Shown here one piece after another: positions 46,825 through 54,857 of a stretch of 64,000 nucleotides of DNA. The notes beneath the pieces are model-generated. The model saw only the letters and a program-made list of their open reading frames with translations. It ran no database searches and was not told the origin of the DNA. Position numbers and translations under genes: made by a program. Positions within the stretch are counted from its first letter, which is position 1. Each line of letters opens with the position of its first letter. Source of the stretch: Spirochaetia bacterium. GTDB lineage: Bacteria; Spirochaetota; Leptospiria; Turneriellales; JAOUOS01. The DNA lies in assembly GCA_029880265.1 (NCBI GenBank), contig JAOUOT010000004.1, forward strand, positions 62,001-126,000. Direction: 5' to 3'.

Positions 46825-48603
46825 CTAAAGCCGCTTGTACCAAAAAAACTTCTGGTTTTGCTCTTTTTTCTCTTTTGCGCTTTTGGCGCAATAGATTTCT
46901 TTTAGCGTATACGGATTTATTTTCGTATGGTACATTACCGTTGATAATGTCATGGGGGTGGGCGTAAAATCTTGCACCTGCCTCAGTTGAAAACCCATTT
47001 CTTTGGTTTGGGCCGCCGTATCGGCCATGTCTTCTAATGTACATGCCGGATGCGACGAAATAAAATAAGGAACAAGCTGCTGGTTTAATTTTTTCTTTTC
47101 GTTTATTTTATTAAAAATTTGCAGAAGTTTTTTAAATAAAGAGAAATCTGGTTTGCGCATAATTTTTAATACTTTTTTCGAGGTATGTTCGGGCGCGACC
47201 TTAAGTCTTCCCGAGACGCGGTTAGTAATCAGTTCTTCGGCATACTCGTCGCAGTGGTTTTTCTTAATCTCGCTTTCTTCTCTGCCTATAAATAAATCAT
47301 ACCTTACGCCGCTTGTAACAAAAGCTTTTTTAACTTTGGGTACGTTTGACGCCGTTTCATAAATTTCAATAAGAGGCCCGTGATCGGTCTTCAGGTTCTT
47401 GCAGATTGCGGGAAAAACACATGAGGCGCGCAGGCATATTTCGCACTTTGAAAAATCTTTGCCCGCCATTTTATACATATTTGCCGAGGGCCCGCCCAGG
47501 TCGCTTATGGTACCCGTAAAGCCGGGCATTTCGGTTATCAATTTAATTTCTTTCTCAATTGACTCTTTAGAGCGGCTCGATATAAATTTACCCTGATGGG
47601 CAGAAATTGTGCAAAAACTGCATCCGCCGAAGCAGCCTCGGTGAAGGTTTACCGAAAATTTAATCATTTCATAGGCCGGTATGGCGCCTTTTTTGTTATA
47701 TTTCGGATGCGGCAGACGCGTGTAAGGCAGGTCAAAAGAAGAGTCTATTTCTTTTTCAGATTGCGCCGGCTTAAAAACATAGGGCGGATTTACGACAACC
47801 AAAAAACCATCCGCGCCTTGAACAATTCTTTTGGCGTAAACTTTATTTGATTCTGTTTCAATGATCTTAAAATTTTTAGCGAAAGCGATTTTATCTTTTA
47901 AACAGGTTTCATGAGAATTTAATTGTACGGTTTCCCAGTTTTTATTTTTAGGCAGGGTTTCGTTTTGTTTTATTAAAACCGCTGTCTGCGGCAGAGTGGT
48001 TAAAGACGAAACAGGAACGCCCTTTGAAACGAGTTTTAAGATTTCTTTGATTGGCTTCTCGCCCATGCCGTAGACAAGAATATCGGCGCCGCTTTCAAGA
48101 AGAACAGACGGCTTAAGCGAATTTGACCAGTAGTCAAAATGGGTCAGCCTTCGCAAAGAAGCCTCAATGCCGCCTATGATAACGGGAACGTCAGGGTAAA
48201 GTTTCTTTAATATCTTAGAGTAGACAATCGCCGCCCTGTCGGGACGAAATCCCGAGCGGCCGCCGGGAGTGTAAGCGTCGTCAGACCGAAGACGCTTTGC
48301 CGCCGTGTAGTGGTTAATCATTGAATCCATGCATCCGGCGGCGACGCAAAAGAAGAGCTTTGGTCTGCCGAGTTTTTTAAAATCGCGCAGGTCGTCTTTC
48401 CAGTTTGGCTGGGGTATGATTCCTATTCGAAAACCTTCTTTTTCAATGACCCTGCCTATAACGGCGTGACCAAACGAAGGATGATCAACATAGGCGTCTC
48501 CTGAAATTAAAATAACGTCAAATTCGTCCCAGCCTCTTAACCCTGCGTCTTTTATTGAAATGGGAAGCCATTTTGTAATTTCGGGCCTTTTGTCTTGATA
48601 CAT
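46825..48603 (-). CDS. ygiQ: YgiQ-family radical SAM protein
   Basis: A 592-residue protein. The N-terminal part (FDVILISGDAYVDHPSFG; VIGRVIEKEGFRIGIIPQP) is the YgiQ-specific domain. The radical-SAM cluster motif is CFGGCSFC (Cys 324, 328, 331), followed by the TIM-barrel stretch and VAPEHTSKKVLKIMRKP. Two further Cys clusters (CEICLRASCVFPAIC) suggest an extra iron-sulfur site. The reaction is unknown. Family length and order are normal. It is a single gene, upstream of the CheB-CheR pair in the minus direction of transcription. Confidence 0.9.
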   Translation of the reverse strand: MYQDKRPEITKWLPISIKDAGLRGWDEFDVILISGDAYVDHPSFGHAVIGRVIEKEGFRIGIIPQPNWKDDLRDFKKLGRPKLFFCVAAGCMDSMINHYTAAKRLRSDDAYTPGGRSGFRPDRAAIVYSKILKKLYPDVPVIIGGIEASLRRLTHFDYWSNSLKPSVLLESGADILVYGMGEKPIKEILKLVSKGVPVSSLTTLPQTAVLIKQNETLPKNKNWETVQLNSHETCLKDKIAFAKNFKIIETESNKVYAKRIVQGADGFLVVVNPPYVFKPAQSEKEIDSSFDLPYTRLPHPKYNKKGAIPAYEMIKFSVNLHRGCFGGCSFCTISAHQGKFISSRSKESIEKEIKLITEMPGFTGTISDLGGPSANMYKMAGKDFSKCEICLRASCVFPAICKNLKTDHGPLIEIYETASNVPKVKKAFVTSGVRYDLFIGREESEIKKNHCDEYAEELITNRVSGRLKVAPEHTSKKVLKIMRKPDFSLFKKLLQIFNKINEKKKLNQQLVPYFISSHPACTLEDMADTAAQTKEMGFQLRQVQDFTPTPMTLSTVMYHTKINPYTLKEIYCAKSAKEKKEQNQKFFWYKRL

Positions 48604-48704
48604 TGCGGATGTTTTGATTCATACGTCGCCATTGTAAACGCAGATATTCAAGCCCATTTGTTTGCGGTTTCGGGCGGTTTAGAGCGAAGTTTCAAAACGA
48701 AACA

Positions 48705-50072
48705 TTAAGGCGCTTTAACGCCAAGGCCCGGCAGGGTAAAATAAAATGTCGCGCCTTCGCCAAGATTTGACTCTACCCATATTCTGCCGCCGTGCATTTC
48801 TACTATTTTTTTACACTGCGACAAGCCGATGCCCGTGCCTTGATATTTTTCTCTGTTATGAATTTTCTTAAACGCTTTAAATAATAAATTATAATCATCT
48901 TTTTTAATGCCTATACCGTTATCTTTTACCGAAAAAATATATTCGCCTTCTTTTTTATCGGCTTTTATTTGAATTTGCGGGCTTTCATCTTTGCGAAATT
49001 TTATAGCGTTTTCAATTAAATTTTGAAATAGTCGAAAAATATAGCTTCTGTTGCCCCTAATCACAGGAACAGAATCAAATTTAACGCTGGCGCCGTTTTC
49101 TTTAATTAGAATATGCAGGTTTTCGGCTACTTCGTTTAATAGCCGCGATATTTCAATATCTTCGGCTTCTTCAATATTGGCGCCGAGCCTGGCGTAATCG
49201 AGCATATCGTCTATAACCTTTTGCAGGCGAGTCGCGCCGTTTACGGCGAAATCTAAATATTGTTTTGTTTTTTCGTCTAAATCGTTTTGAAGTTTTTTTT
49301 GCGTAAGCTGTGAATAGCTGGTCACCATGCGAAGGGGCTCGCGTATATCATGAGAGGCCGCCATCGCAAAATCTTCTAATTCTTTATTGACTGTTTTGAG
49401 CTTTTCTTGAGCGTCAAGCAAAAGCATGGTTTCTTGACTTAATAAGTCGGTCAGTTTTCTTTGTTTTCGAGAGAAAAAAAAAAGGGAATGTATTAAAATC
49501 GCCGCAGGCAAAGAGACAATCATTGTGCCCACAAAGGTTCCAAAAGAAATTCGTATTGAATTTTCAATTGTCAGCGGATGTAAAAACTGTTGCTCATAAT
49601 ATCCGTTGTATATGAGCCAGCCAAAAACTGCGCATGAAATTAAATTTAGAATGCCTACAAAATACTTGCCGCTTTTATCGAATAAAATAGAGGCTGTTAT
49701 TGAAAACATATATAAAGCGCCAATGCCGGTAACTATTTGTTTATGAATAAACATGGTAATAATAAAACCTAAAAGAAAGATGCCTGATAATATGGTTTTT
49801 CTTACTGAATACCTAATATATCGCCGGCCAATCAATAAAGAAAGAATTCCTATTTGACTAAGAATACGAAAAATAGCTCCCCCATAATTTTCAATCTGAA
49901 TATTGTGAATAAGCGACGGAATTAAAACAATAGATAATATTGATATCCATGTAAATAAAATCCAAAAAAAGATAAGTTCTTGCCAATATAAGACAGAACC
50001 TTCCGGAGCCAGATATTCAGGAACCGCCCATTTTGACAAAAAGCTCTCTTTTTTTTCTTTTAACTCGGCCAT
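48705..50072 (-). CDS. multi-span membrane histidine kinase
   Basis: A 455-residue kinase with about six hydrophobic segments in residues 30-205. HisKA AASHDIREPLRMVTSYSQL (His 241) and an ATPase domain follow, with LFQNLIENAIKFR, IGIKKDDYN and GTGIGLSQCKKIVEMHGG. There is no receiver domain, so a separate response regulator must exist elsewhere. The His box belongs to the bacteriophytochrome-like HisKA type. It is an orphan in this window. Confidence 0.88.
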   Translation of the reverse strand: MAELKEKKESFLSKWAVPEYLAPEGSVLYWQELIFFWILFTWISILSIVLIPSLIHNIQIENYGGAIFRILSQIGILSLLIGRRYIRYSVRKTILSGIFLLGFIITMFIHKQIVTGIGALYMFSITASILFDKSGKYFVGILNLISCAVFGWLIYNGYYEQQFLHPLTIENSIRISFGTFVGTMIVSLPAAILIHSLFFFSRKQRKLTDLLSQETMLLLDAQEKLKTVNKELEDFAMAASHDIREPLRMVTSYSQLTQKKLQNDLDEKTKQYLDFAVNGATRLQKVIDDMLDYARLGANIEEAEDIEISRLLNEVAENLHILIKENGASVKFDSVPVIRGNRSYIFRLFQNLIENAIKFRKDESPQIQIKADKKEGEYIFSVKDNGIGIKKDDYNLLFKAFKKIHNREKYQGTGIGLSQCKKIVEMHGGRIWVESNLGEGATFYFTLPGLGVKAP

Positions 50073-50235
50073 GTCTTGCTTTTAGCAATTTCTTTGTATT
50101 GCGTTTATACTAAGTAAAGTATAAACATTATGTTTTATTCTATAATATAAATTATGAATTGGCAAGTATTTGTTAAAAGGTACTGTCGGCGCTGGCTCCT
50201 GATTTAAATTACAATAACGCGACGGAGGTATGGCC
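50073..50235. other. intergenic gap upstream of the membrane kinase
   Basis: AT-rich sequence holding the kinase promoter region. No operator-like repeat is clear. A strong ribosome-binding site GGAGG (50224-50228) lies at its right end and belongs to the mini-ORF that follows. Confidence 0.4.
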
Positions 50236-50310
50236 ATGAATTTATACGAGGCCATACAGGAAGAAACAGATAAGCAGAAAAATTCAGCAATACAGACACT
50301 ATTTATTTAG
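50236..50310 (+). CDS. possible 24-residue mini-protein
   Basis: A short frame MNLYEAIQEETDKQKNSAIQ... (24 residues) starts seven bases after a strong GGAGG site, better than most ribosome-binding sites in this window. It ends inside the 3' end of the convergent membrane-protein gene. It is amphipathic and acidic. It may be a real small protein or the start of a truncated gene. No homology is recognised. Confidence 0.3.
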   Translation: MNLYEAIQEETDKQKNSAIQTLFI

Positions 50311-50664
50311 ATTTTTCTTCACTATTACAGAAATGAAAAGCCAAACAAGCGTTCTGAAAATCATGGCGAAAATACTCTCTTTGGCCATGATATCAAAGTA
50401 AACCGCAGATATTAAAATAAGTACAATCAAATGAGCGCTGAAAATTACCGCTGATAACAAAAACGATTTTTCATTTTTAAACCATATAAATATGCCGCAA
50501 ATAATCGAAACAATGCCGGCTGCCAGATTATAAATAACCAGACTTTTATGAAAAGTATAATCGGGAACAAACGCGCCGGTGAGAACCCGAAATCCTACAT
50601 TGGCAGACATCAGCCCGATTATAAGCGCTAAGACTGAAGATATTTTTATAATATTTATTTTCAT
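50299..50664 (-). CDS. small four-span membrane protein of unknown function
   Basis: A 121-residue protein with about four hydrophobic helices (for example VLALIIGLMSANVGF, LAAGIVSIICGIFIWF, AVIFSAHLIVLILISAVYF). No family signature is recognised. It is preceded by a weak start region and lies between the membrane kinase and the zinc-ribbon gene. Confidence 0.55.
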   Translation of the reverse strand: MKINIIKISSVLALIIGLMSANVGFRVLTGAFVPDYTFHKSLVIYNLAAGIVSIICGIFIWFKNEKSFLLSAVIFSAHLIVLILISAVYFDIMAKESIFAMIFRTLVWLFISVIVKKNLNK

Positions 50665-50796
50665 AGGCGATAAACTATATAAGCTTTACCCAGAGGCAAG
50701 AAAAATCATTTCATGGTTTTCGATTTGTGAAATGCAATAGTTTATATTGAATCTGAAATCTCCTGCCTGCCAATTAATAAAGTGAAAATATAATAT

Positions 50797-51093
50797 TTAC
50801 TCTACCTCTATAACTTTCATATCTTTAAGCATATATCTTTTATTTTCAAGGCTAATCGCATCTAAAGGTTCCGCCGGTCTTTTGCCGCAAAAGCCGCAGT
50901 CAGCATTTTCGCATTTCTTTTCTAACCACTTGTTGCAGTACGCGCAAAAGTTGGCGTCATAGTCTACATTATAAAATATTGATTTACCGCAGCATGAACA
51001 TGATGACTCTAATGGAATTGCTGATATCTTTTTACCATTTACTGTAAGAATTTCATTTTCTTCATCTGTTTCAATTTTGATGTTCTCTTTCAT
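50797..51093 (-). CDS. Cys-rich zinc-ribbon protein
   Basis: A 98-residue cytoplasmic protein with eight cysteines (about 32, 34, 35, 50, 53, 61, 66, 69) in CSCCGK, CAYCNKW and CGFCGKRP knuckles, consistent with two zinc ribbons. No known family is certain. It starts 34 bases from a CGACA-N6-TGTCG palindrome (51127-51142) and is divergent from the structured-leader gene. The partial gene at the right end of the window also opens with a CPEC knuckle behind the same palindrome. Confidence 0.6.
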   Translation of the reverse strand: MKENIKIETDEENEILTVNGKKISAIPLESSCSCCGKSIFYNVDYDANFCAYCNKWLEKKCENADCGFCGKRPAEPLDAISLENKRYMLKDMKVIEVE

Positions 51094-51126
51094 GTTTCTA
51101 TATTAGTAAATAAATGTAATAAAAAA

Positions 51127-51142
51127 CGACACGAGTATGTCG
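51127..51142. promoter_or_regulatory. GACA-N6-TGTC palindrome, site 1
   Basis: CGACA-CGAGTA-TGTCG is a perfect 5-bp inverted repeat. On the minus strand the loop reads TACTCG and a T-run follows, as at sites 3 to 5. It lies between the divergent zinc-ribbon gene (34 bases from its ATG) and the promoter of the structured leader. Proposed operator of the WYL regulator (inference). Confidence 0.55.
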
Positions 51143-51177
51143 CCTTCTTTTTCAGTAATAATATACATTTATTATTG

Positions 51178-51206
51178 TTGACACACTAAAGAATTTTTAG
51201 TATGCT
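51178..51206 (+). promoter_or_regulatory. strong sigma-70-type promoter of the structured leader
   Basis: A perfect -35 TTGACA (51178-51183), a 17-bp spacer and -10 TATGCT (51201-51206). The spacer contains the small inverted repeat CTAAA-GAATT-TTTAG. Transcription would start near 51213, giving a leader of about 320 nt before the next start codon. Confidence 0.65.
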
Positions 51207-51222
51207 AAATAAAGTTAAAAAC

Positions 51223-51521
51223 AGTGCGAATTTGATTTATCAAACAGCTTGCCTGCACTATAAAATTAGGCTAAAGAGTTTATGAGAGAACATTTCTACA
51301 AATATAAATTCCCAAGGTCAATTTTAAAAGGCATCGCTGAAATCAAATTCCTTAAAAAAGGAAAGGTATGAGTGAATTTGCAAAGCAAATTCCGGGTTTC
51401 ATCGCCTTTTTTGAAAAATTTCAAAGAGGCGATACGAGTCATCGAATTTCACCCTACGGGTACAAGCCGCTCGAGAAATTCGATGTCCCTTGAAAGCTTC
51501 GCGGATTACGCTCACTTTCAA
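51223..51521 (+). ncRNA. structured 5' leader or small RNA: series of perfect inverted repeats
   Basis: Arms read directly: AGTGC/GCACT (51223-27, 51255-59) enclosing TTTGAT/ATCAAA (51231-36, 51239-44); TAAAATT/AATTTTA (51261-67, 51320-26); TTCCTT/AAGGAA (51348-53, 51358-63); GAATTTGC/GCAAATTC (51374-81, 51385-92); ATCGCC plus TTTGAAA paired with TTTCAAA plus GGCGAT (51401-51433); CATCGAATTTC/GAAATTCGATG (51440-50, 51475-85), with a small ACCC/GGGT inside; TTGAAAG/CTTTCAA (51490-96, 51515-21). The last stem abuts the ribosome-binding site AAAGGAG (51520-51526). No T-run terminator is seen. No known riboswitch class is recognised. Confidence 0.55.
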
Positions 51522-51532
51522 AGGAGTCTACT

Positions 51533-52138
51533 ATGTCAAAGGTTATACCACAGCTTTCTGCCAGAGAAATAAACAGATGTGAAGATTACGAAAGGCTTTT
51601 TCACGCCAAAAGATACATCGGCCAGAAGTCTTCGCTTTATAAAGATACGGGAAAACCGACAGAGCCGATTTTAGAGTTAATGAAGGCCGTGAATTATTCA
51701 AAATACAATAAATTTAAAGAACACCGAAGGCAGTGGGATAGCTGCGAGAAAAGTATTCCCCTGGCTTACTTAAGGGCCATTGATGCGGATATAGAAATTC
51801 TGAAATTTACAGTCAGCGTTGATCAAGAAGAATATGAAAATGCGGCGCAAATTATAACCTATCCCAAGCATTTTATGGTTCGGCTGATGGCGGCTTTTTA
51901 CCAGAGTCTGAAAATACCCGATGGCATGTCAGAAAATGACGCTGTTGGGTACGTGAAAGAATTTTCGCGCGAGAAAAGATTGCGGTGCTGTATTGCCACG
52001 CCGCCGCTTAAGTCAATTTTTATTGAACCCGACGGAAAGGTAAATTACATTTACTACAGACCTGAAATAAAAATCAGTAAAAATGAGGTTAGCTTCAGCT
52101 ATGACGGCAGAGACATCGGGACGGTTGCAATTAAATAG
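51533..52138 (+). CDS. unknown protein (201 residues) behind the structured leader
   Basis: No family is recognised. The protein has no signal peptide, a helical N-terminal half rich in Arg/Lys, and a beta-rich end (FIEPDGKVNYIYYRPEIKI...VSFSYDGRDIG). A ribosome-binding site AAAGGAG lies six bases from the ATG. Its stop overlaps the convergent WYL regulator gene by eight bases. It is the only gene clearly served by the hairpin-rich leader, so its translation may be controlled by RNA structure. Confidence 0.6.
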   Translation: MSKVIPQLSAREINRCEDYERLFHAKRYIGQKSSLYKDTGKPTEPILELMKAVNYSKYNKFKEHRRQWDSCEKSIPLAYLRAIDADIEILKFTVSVDQEEYENAAQIITYPKHFMVRLMAAFYQSLKIPDGMSENDAVGYVKEFSREKRLRCCIATPPLKSIFIEPDGKVNYIYYRPEIKISKNEVSFSYDGRDIGTVAIK

Positions 52139-53078
52139 TTTTTTTTTCATCAGCAAACATGCTCTCAAACTGCACTTTCATCTGGCGGGCTTTGTCTTTA
52201 ATCTCAGGCGGCGGATTGATAATTCGCATGGCGCCGTTTGAATCAAGAATCAGTTTTATGATCTCTTCTTCGCCGTTGACCGTTCTTTCAATAAATCTGT
52301 GTTGAGATGGGTCGGCAAGCTCTGAGATTTTTAATTTTATTGTATGCTCATTACCGCCAATCCAGCAGCCGACAGAATATTTATATAGTTCATCGGGTAT
52401 TATTTTAAGCTGGCGGGGCTGCTGTGTACCACTGATTTTAAGCTTTGAAATTCCCTTAAGAAGATACTGGCGTATCTGCATTTTGTCTTTATGGTTAACT
52501 TCGCCAAGCAGAAGCAGCGAACCTTTGCGAAAAACAAGGTAGTGGCACAACATGGCCACATCGAAACCTTTATCTGCCACACTCTTTCTTTTCATCAAAA
52601 ATTTTTTCGCGGTATCGGGATGCTGGGGCGCGTAATAGAAACCAAGGTTCTTTTTTTCTTTCAAGGCAATGGCAATATCTATGAAATATTTTGCCGCATC
52701 AAATATACTCTTCTTGTATACATTTGTTTGTATCTCAATAATTTCAGCCAGAGACGAGCGGTCAATATCGCCATAGATATGTTTTTTCAAAATCAGATCT
52801 TTCTCAAAATAGGACTTCAAAAGAGATGTAAAAGCGTCTAAAAATTGGGAATCTGTTTCAATTTGATATTCATAAGATGTTTTTTTTACAGTAAAACCAT
52901 ATTTTTTAAATTGTGCCATATCGCGGTTTATCTGGCGATCCATCGAAAGTGTTTTTAAGCCATATTTCTTCGCAAGATCAGTATCCAAATTAAAAAGTTT
53001 TTGCCTGATATTATCTGTAGAGAGAGCATCTTTTGTAATGAGTCCCATGATATGCAGCATTCTTTCGTACTTATTCAT
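52131..53078 (-). CDS. WYL-domain transcriptional regulator
   Basis: A 315-residue protein with a winged helix-turn-helix N-terminus (MNKYERMLHIMGLI, LSMDRQINRDMAQFKKYGFTV, about 1-70). A WYL-like beta domain follows (LGFYYAPQHP..., RKGSLLLLGEVNHKDKMQIRQYLLKGISKLKI) and then a C-terminal WCX-like domain (GCWIGGNEHTIKLKIS; AMRIINPPPEIKDKARQ). WYL regulators such as PafBC, DriD and BrxR/CapW sense ligands, including single-stranded DNA in DriD, and control DNA-damage or defence genes. A perfect 7-bp inverted repeat lies 43 bases upstream of its start and is its likely autoregulatory site. Confidence 0.75.
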   Translation of the reverse strand: MNKYERMLHIMGLITKDALSTDNIRQKLFNLDTDLAKKYGLKTLSMDRQINRDMAQFKKYGFTVKKTSYEYQIETDSQFLDAFTSLLKSYFEKDLILKKHIYGDIDRSSLAEIIEIQTNVYKKSIFDAAKYFIDIAIALKEKKNLGFYYAPQHPDTAKKFLMKRKSVADKGFDVAMLCHYLVFRKGSLLLLGEVNHKDKMQIRQYLLKGISKLKISGTQQPRQLKIIPDELYKYSVGCWIGGNEHTIKLKISELADPSQHRFIERTVNGEEEIIKLILDSNGAMRIINPPPEIKDKARQMKVQFESMFADEKKTI

Positions 53079-53120
53079 TCAGAAGCTTTATTTATCTTTT
53101 ATTTTCACCGGTCAAGAAAA

Positions 53121-53140
53121 AAAGACATTGTATTGTCTTT
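53121..53140. promoter_or_regulatory. GACA-N6-TGTC palindrome, site 2, between WYL gene and the divergent unknown gene
   Basis: AAAGACA-TTGTAT-TGTCTTT has perfect 7-bp arms. It lies between the divergent starts at 53078 (WYL) and 53205. A plus-strand promoter TTGTCT (53133-53138), 18 bp, TATTAT (53157-53162) would have its -35 inside the right arm, which fits repression of the divergent gene. Confidence 0.6.
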
Positions 53141-53204
53141 CAGTAATTCTTCATATTATTATATTAAAACCATAAAATAAAGCATGATAAGCAGGAGGTT
53201 TTTT

Positions 53205-53813
53205 ATGATAATACCCATTTCAAAAAATTGTGACTATACCATACCCGCGCCTATGCCCGATTTCAAGGCCATGGCCGCGACAGAAAATCCCACATTTTGG
53301 GAATATCTGCATTACACGATTCTTCCCACAGATATCAGAGTATTAAAGCAGATATATGATATTTTATGGGCCATGGCAGAAGACATGACGGTAAATGATT
53401 TCAGCCGCCCGGCTATGATAAAACGCCTTCAGGAAAACTACAAGGGCCGTCTTCCCGATGAAATTACTCTCGATGACAGCATTGAGAATTTTAACAACTA
53501 TATGGAAACAAGAGGTATACTTGTTCCGTCAGAAAAAGAGTTCATCGCCGAATTTCAACAGTTTGCTCGCGAAGCGATGAAGAAATACCATCCGCATATG
53601 GCAAACCACGCGCCAGTTATCGGACATATCTGCTTTGACGTCTTTCATGATTATCTTGAAGTAAAAAGATTTTTCAGAACCAATTTTCTTGAAGATGACA
53701 TCATAAAAAAAACTGAAAAATATTCTCTTGGCTATGGGTGTATTGATTATATCATTTCAAAAGGTCTGAATCTTTACAGAGATCATGGCATGATTTCTTA
53801 CACCGGCTCTTAA
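53205..53813 (+). CDS. unknown helical protein (202 residues) divergent from the WYL regulator
   Basis: The ATG at 53205 follows a strong AGGAGG site (53193-53198) by six bases; an upstream in-frame ATG at 53184 lies before that site and is not used. The protein is acidic, mostly helical, with many aromatic residues (FWEYLHYTILPTDIRVLKQIYDILWAMAED; GHICFDVFHDYLEVKRFF). It has no signal, no membrane span and no motif I know. It is followed 99 bases later by the HDAC-fold gene on the same strand and is probably co-expressed with it. Confidence 0.6.
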   Translation: MIIPISKNCDYTIPAPMPDFKAMAATENPTFWEYLHYTILPTDIRVLKQIYDILWAMAEDMTVNDFSRPAMIKRLQENYKGRLPDEITLDDSIENFNNYMETRGILVPSEKEFIAEFQQFAREAMKKYHPHMANHAPVIGHICFDVFHDYLEVKRFFRTNFLEDDIIKKTEKYSLGYGCIDYIISKGLNLYRDHGMISYTGS

Positions 53814-53912
53814 CGCCTTCTGCCTGCTGTCTTTTTTAGCGCAGGCGCTTTTACAAATAACTTAAAATAACACATGCTCTTTATGAGCAAAAACAAATTA
53901 CCGGAGGTTTAA

Positions 53913-54809
53913 ATGAAAATATTTTACGATGAGAAAATGTCAGCTAAAACAAACAGCTTTTCGCCAAGCAGCGAGAAACCGCGAAAGCTCGCAGAGAGGG
54001 CAAAACCCTTTCACAAATATTTTCAGTTTGAAAAAGTTATTCCCCTTGCGTGGGAAGATTTTCTGCTGAGTCATTCTGAAGAATATGTCTATGGCATAAA
54101 AAACCTTTCCCAAACAAACGGATTCTGGAACACCGACAAAGCCATCAGAGATACTCTGCCATACACATCGGGCAGTTTATTTTCCGCCGCTAAAGAAGCT
54201 CTTGCCTCAAAAATCGCGTGGGCCTTCTGCAGCGGTTTTCATCACGCGCACAAAGACAGCGGCGGAGGTTTTTGTACTTTTGACGGACTGACCGTGTCTG
54301 CAAAAAAGCTTCTCAATGAAAACAAGGTACAAAATGTTTTTATTCTAGACGGCGACGCGCATTTTGGCGATGGTACATCGGCAAACATTACCGGCGAATG
54401 GCGCGAGAAAATCAGCTACCGGCATACCGGCGGTTCTTTTTTCACAAAGAACAAACTTAAAAAATGGCTGCTGCAAAACAGACCTGGCATCATCTTTTTT
54501 CAGGACGGTATGGATTCATACCGCTTCGACCCCATAGGCGGAGGTCTAACCTATAAACAGCTTTATGAAAGATGTCATATCGTTTGCGAAACAGCCAGAG
54601 AGATGAACATACCTCTTGTCATCAATCTTGCCGGAGGATATTTAAGAGTGAAACAGGCAGATAAAATTGACGAATTAGAACCGGTCTTGCTGGGTCATAT
54701 GAACAGTCTTTTTACCAGCGTTGGCGTATATGAAACCCCTGAGGCGTTTGAACTTGTGGATCTTTCTGAGAAGTTCTGGGAGAAAAGTAAAATACATAAG
54801 GCATGCTGA
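53913..54809 (+). CDS. HDAC-superfamily (arginase/deacetylase fold) zinc amidohydrolase
   Basis: A 298-residue protein keeping the histone-deacetylase active site: the His pair FHHAH (110-111), GGGFC (118-121), zinc ligands DGDAH (Asp 148, His 150) and Asp 206 in FDPIGG, and the catalytic Tyr in LAGGY (243). It is short for the class and has CSGFHHA instead of the usual RPPGHHA. Bacterial members deacetylate polyamines, acetoin-related or protein substrates; the one here is unknown. A good GGAGG site precedes it by five bases. It follows an unknown gene under a WYL-type site and converges with the AddA-like gene. Confidence 0.8.
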   Translation: MKIFYDEKMSAKTNSFSPSSEKPRKLAERAKPFHKYFQFEKVIPLAWEDFLLSHSEEYVYGIKNLSQTNGFWNTDKAIRDTLPYTSGSLFSAAKEALASKIAWAFCSGFHHAHKDSGGGFCTFDGLTVSAKKLLNENKVQNVFILDGDAHFGDGTSANITGEWREKISYRHTGGSFFTKNKLKKWLLQNRPGIIFFQDGMDSYRFDPIGGGLTYKQLYERCHIVCETAREMNIPLVINLAGGYLRVKQADKIDELEPVLLGHMNSLFTSVGVYETPEAFELVDLSEKFWEKSKIHKAC

Positions 54810-54857
54810 TGCGGTATTACCCCGCCCTGTCTGCCCTTGGCAATTTTAGCATACACA

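Noticed and set aside
51223-51521. CRISPR array or retron RNA
   Set aside because: The inverted repeats differ from each other, no direct repeat-spacer periodicity is present, and there is no cas or reverse-transcriptase gene.
51372-51572. 66-residue open frame across the structured leader
   Set aside because: It overlaps the next gene, has no ribosome-binding site of its own, and its sequence is dictated by the inverted repeats.
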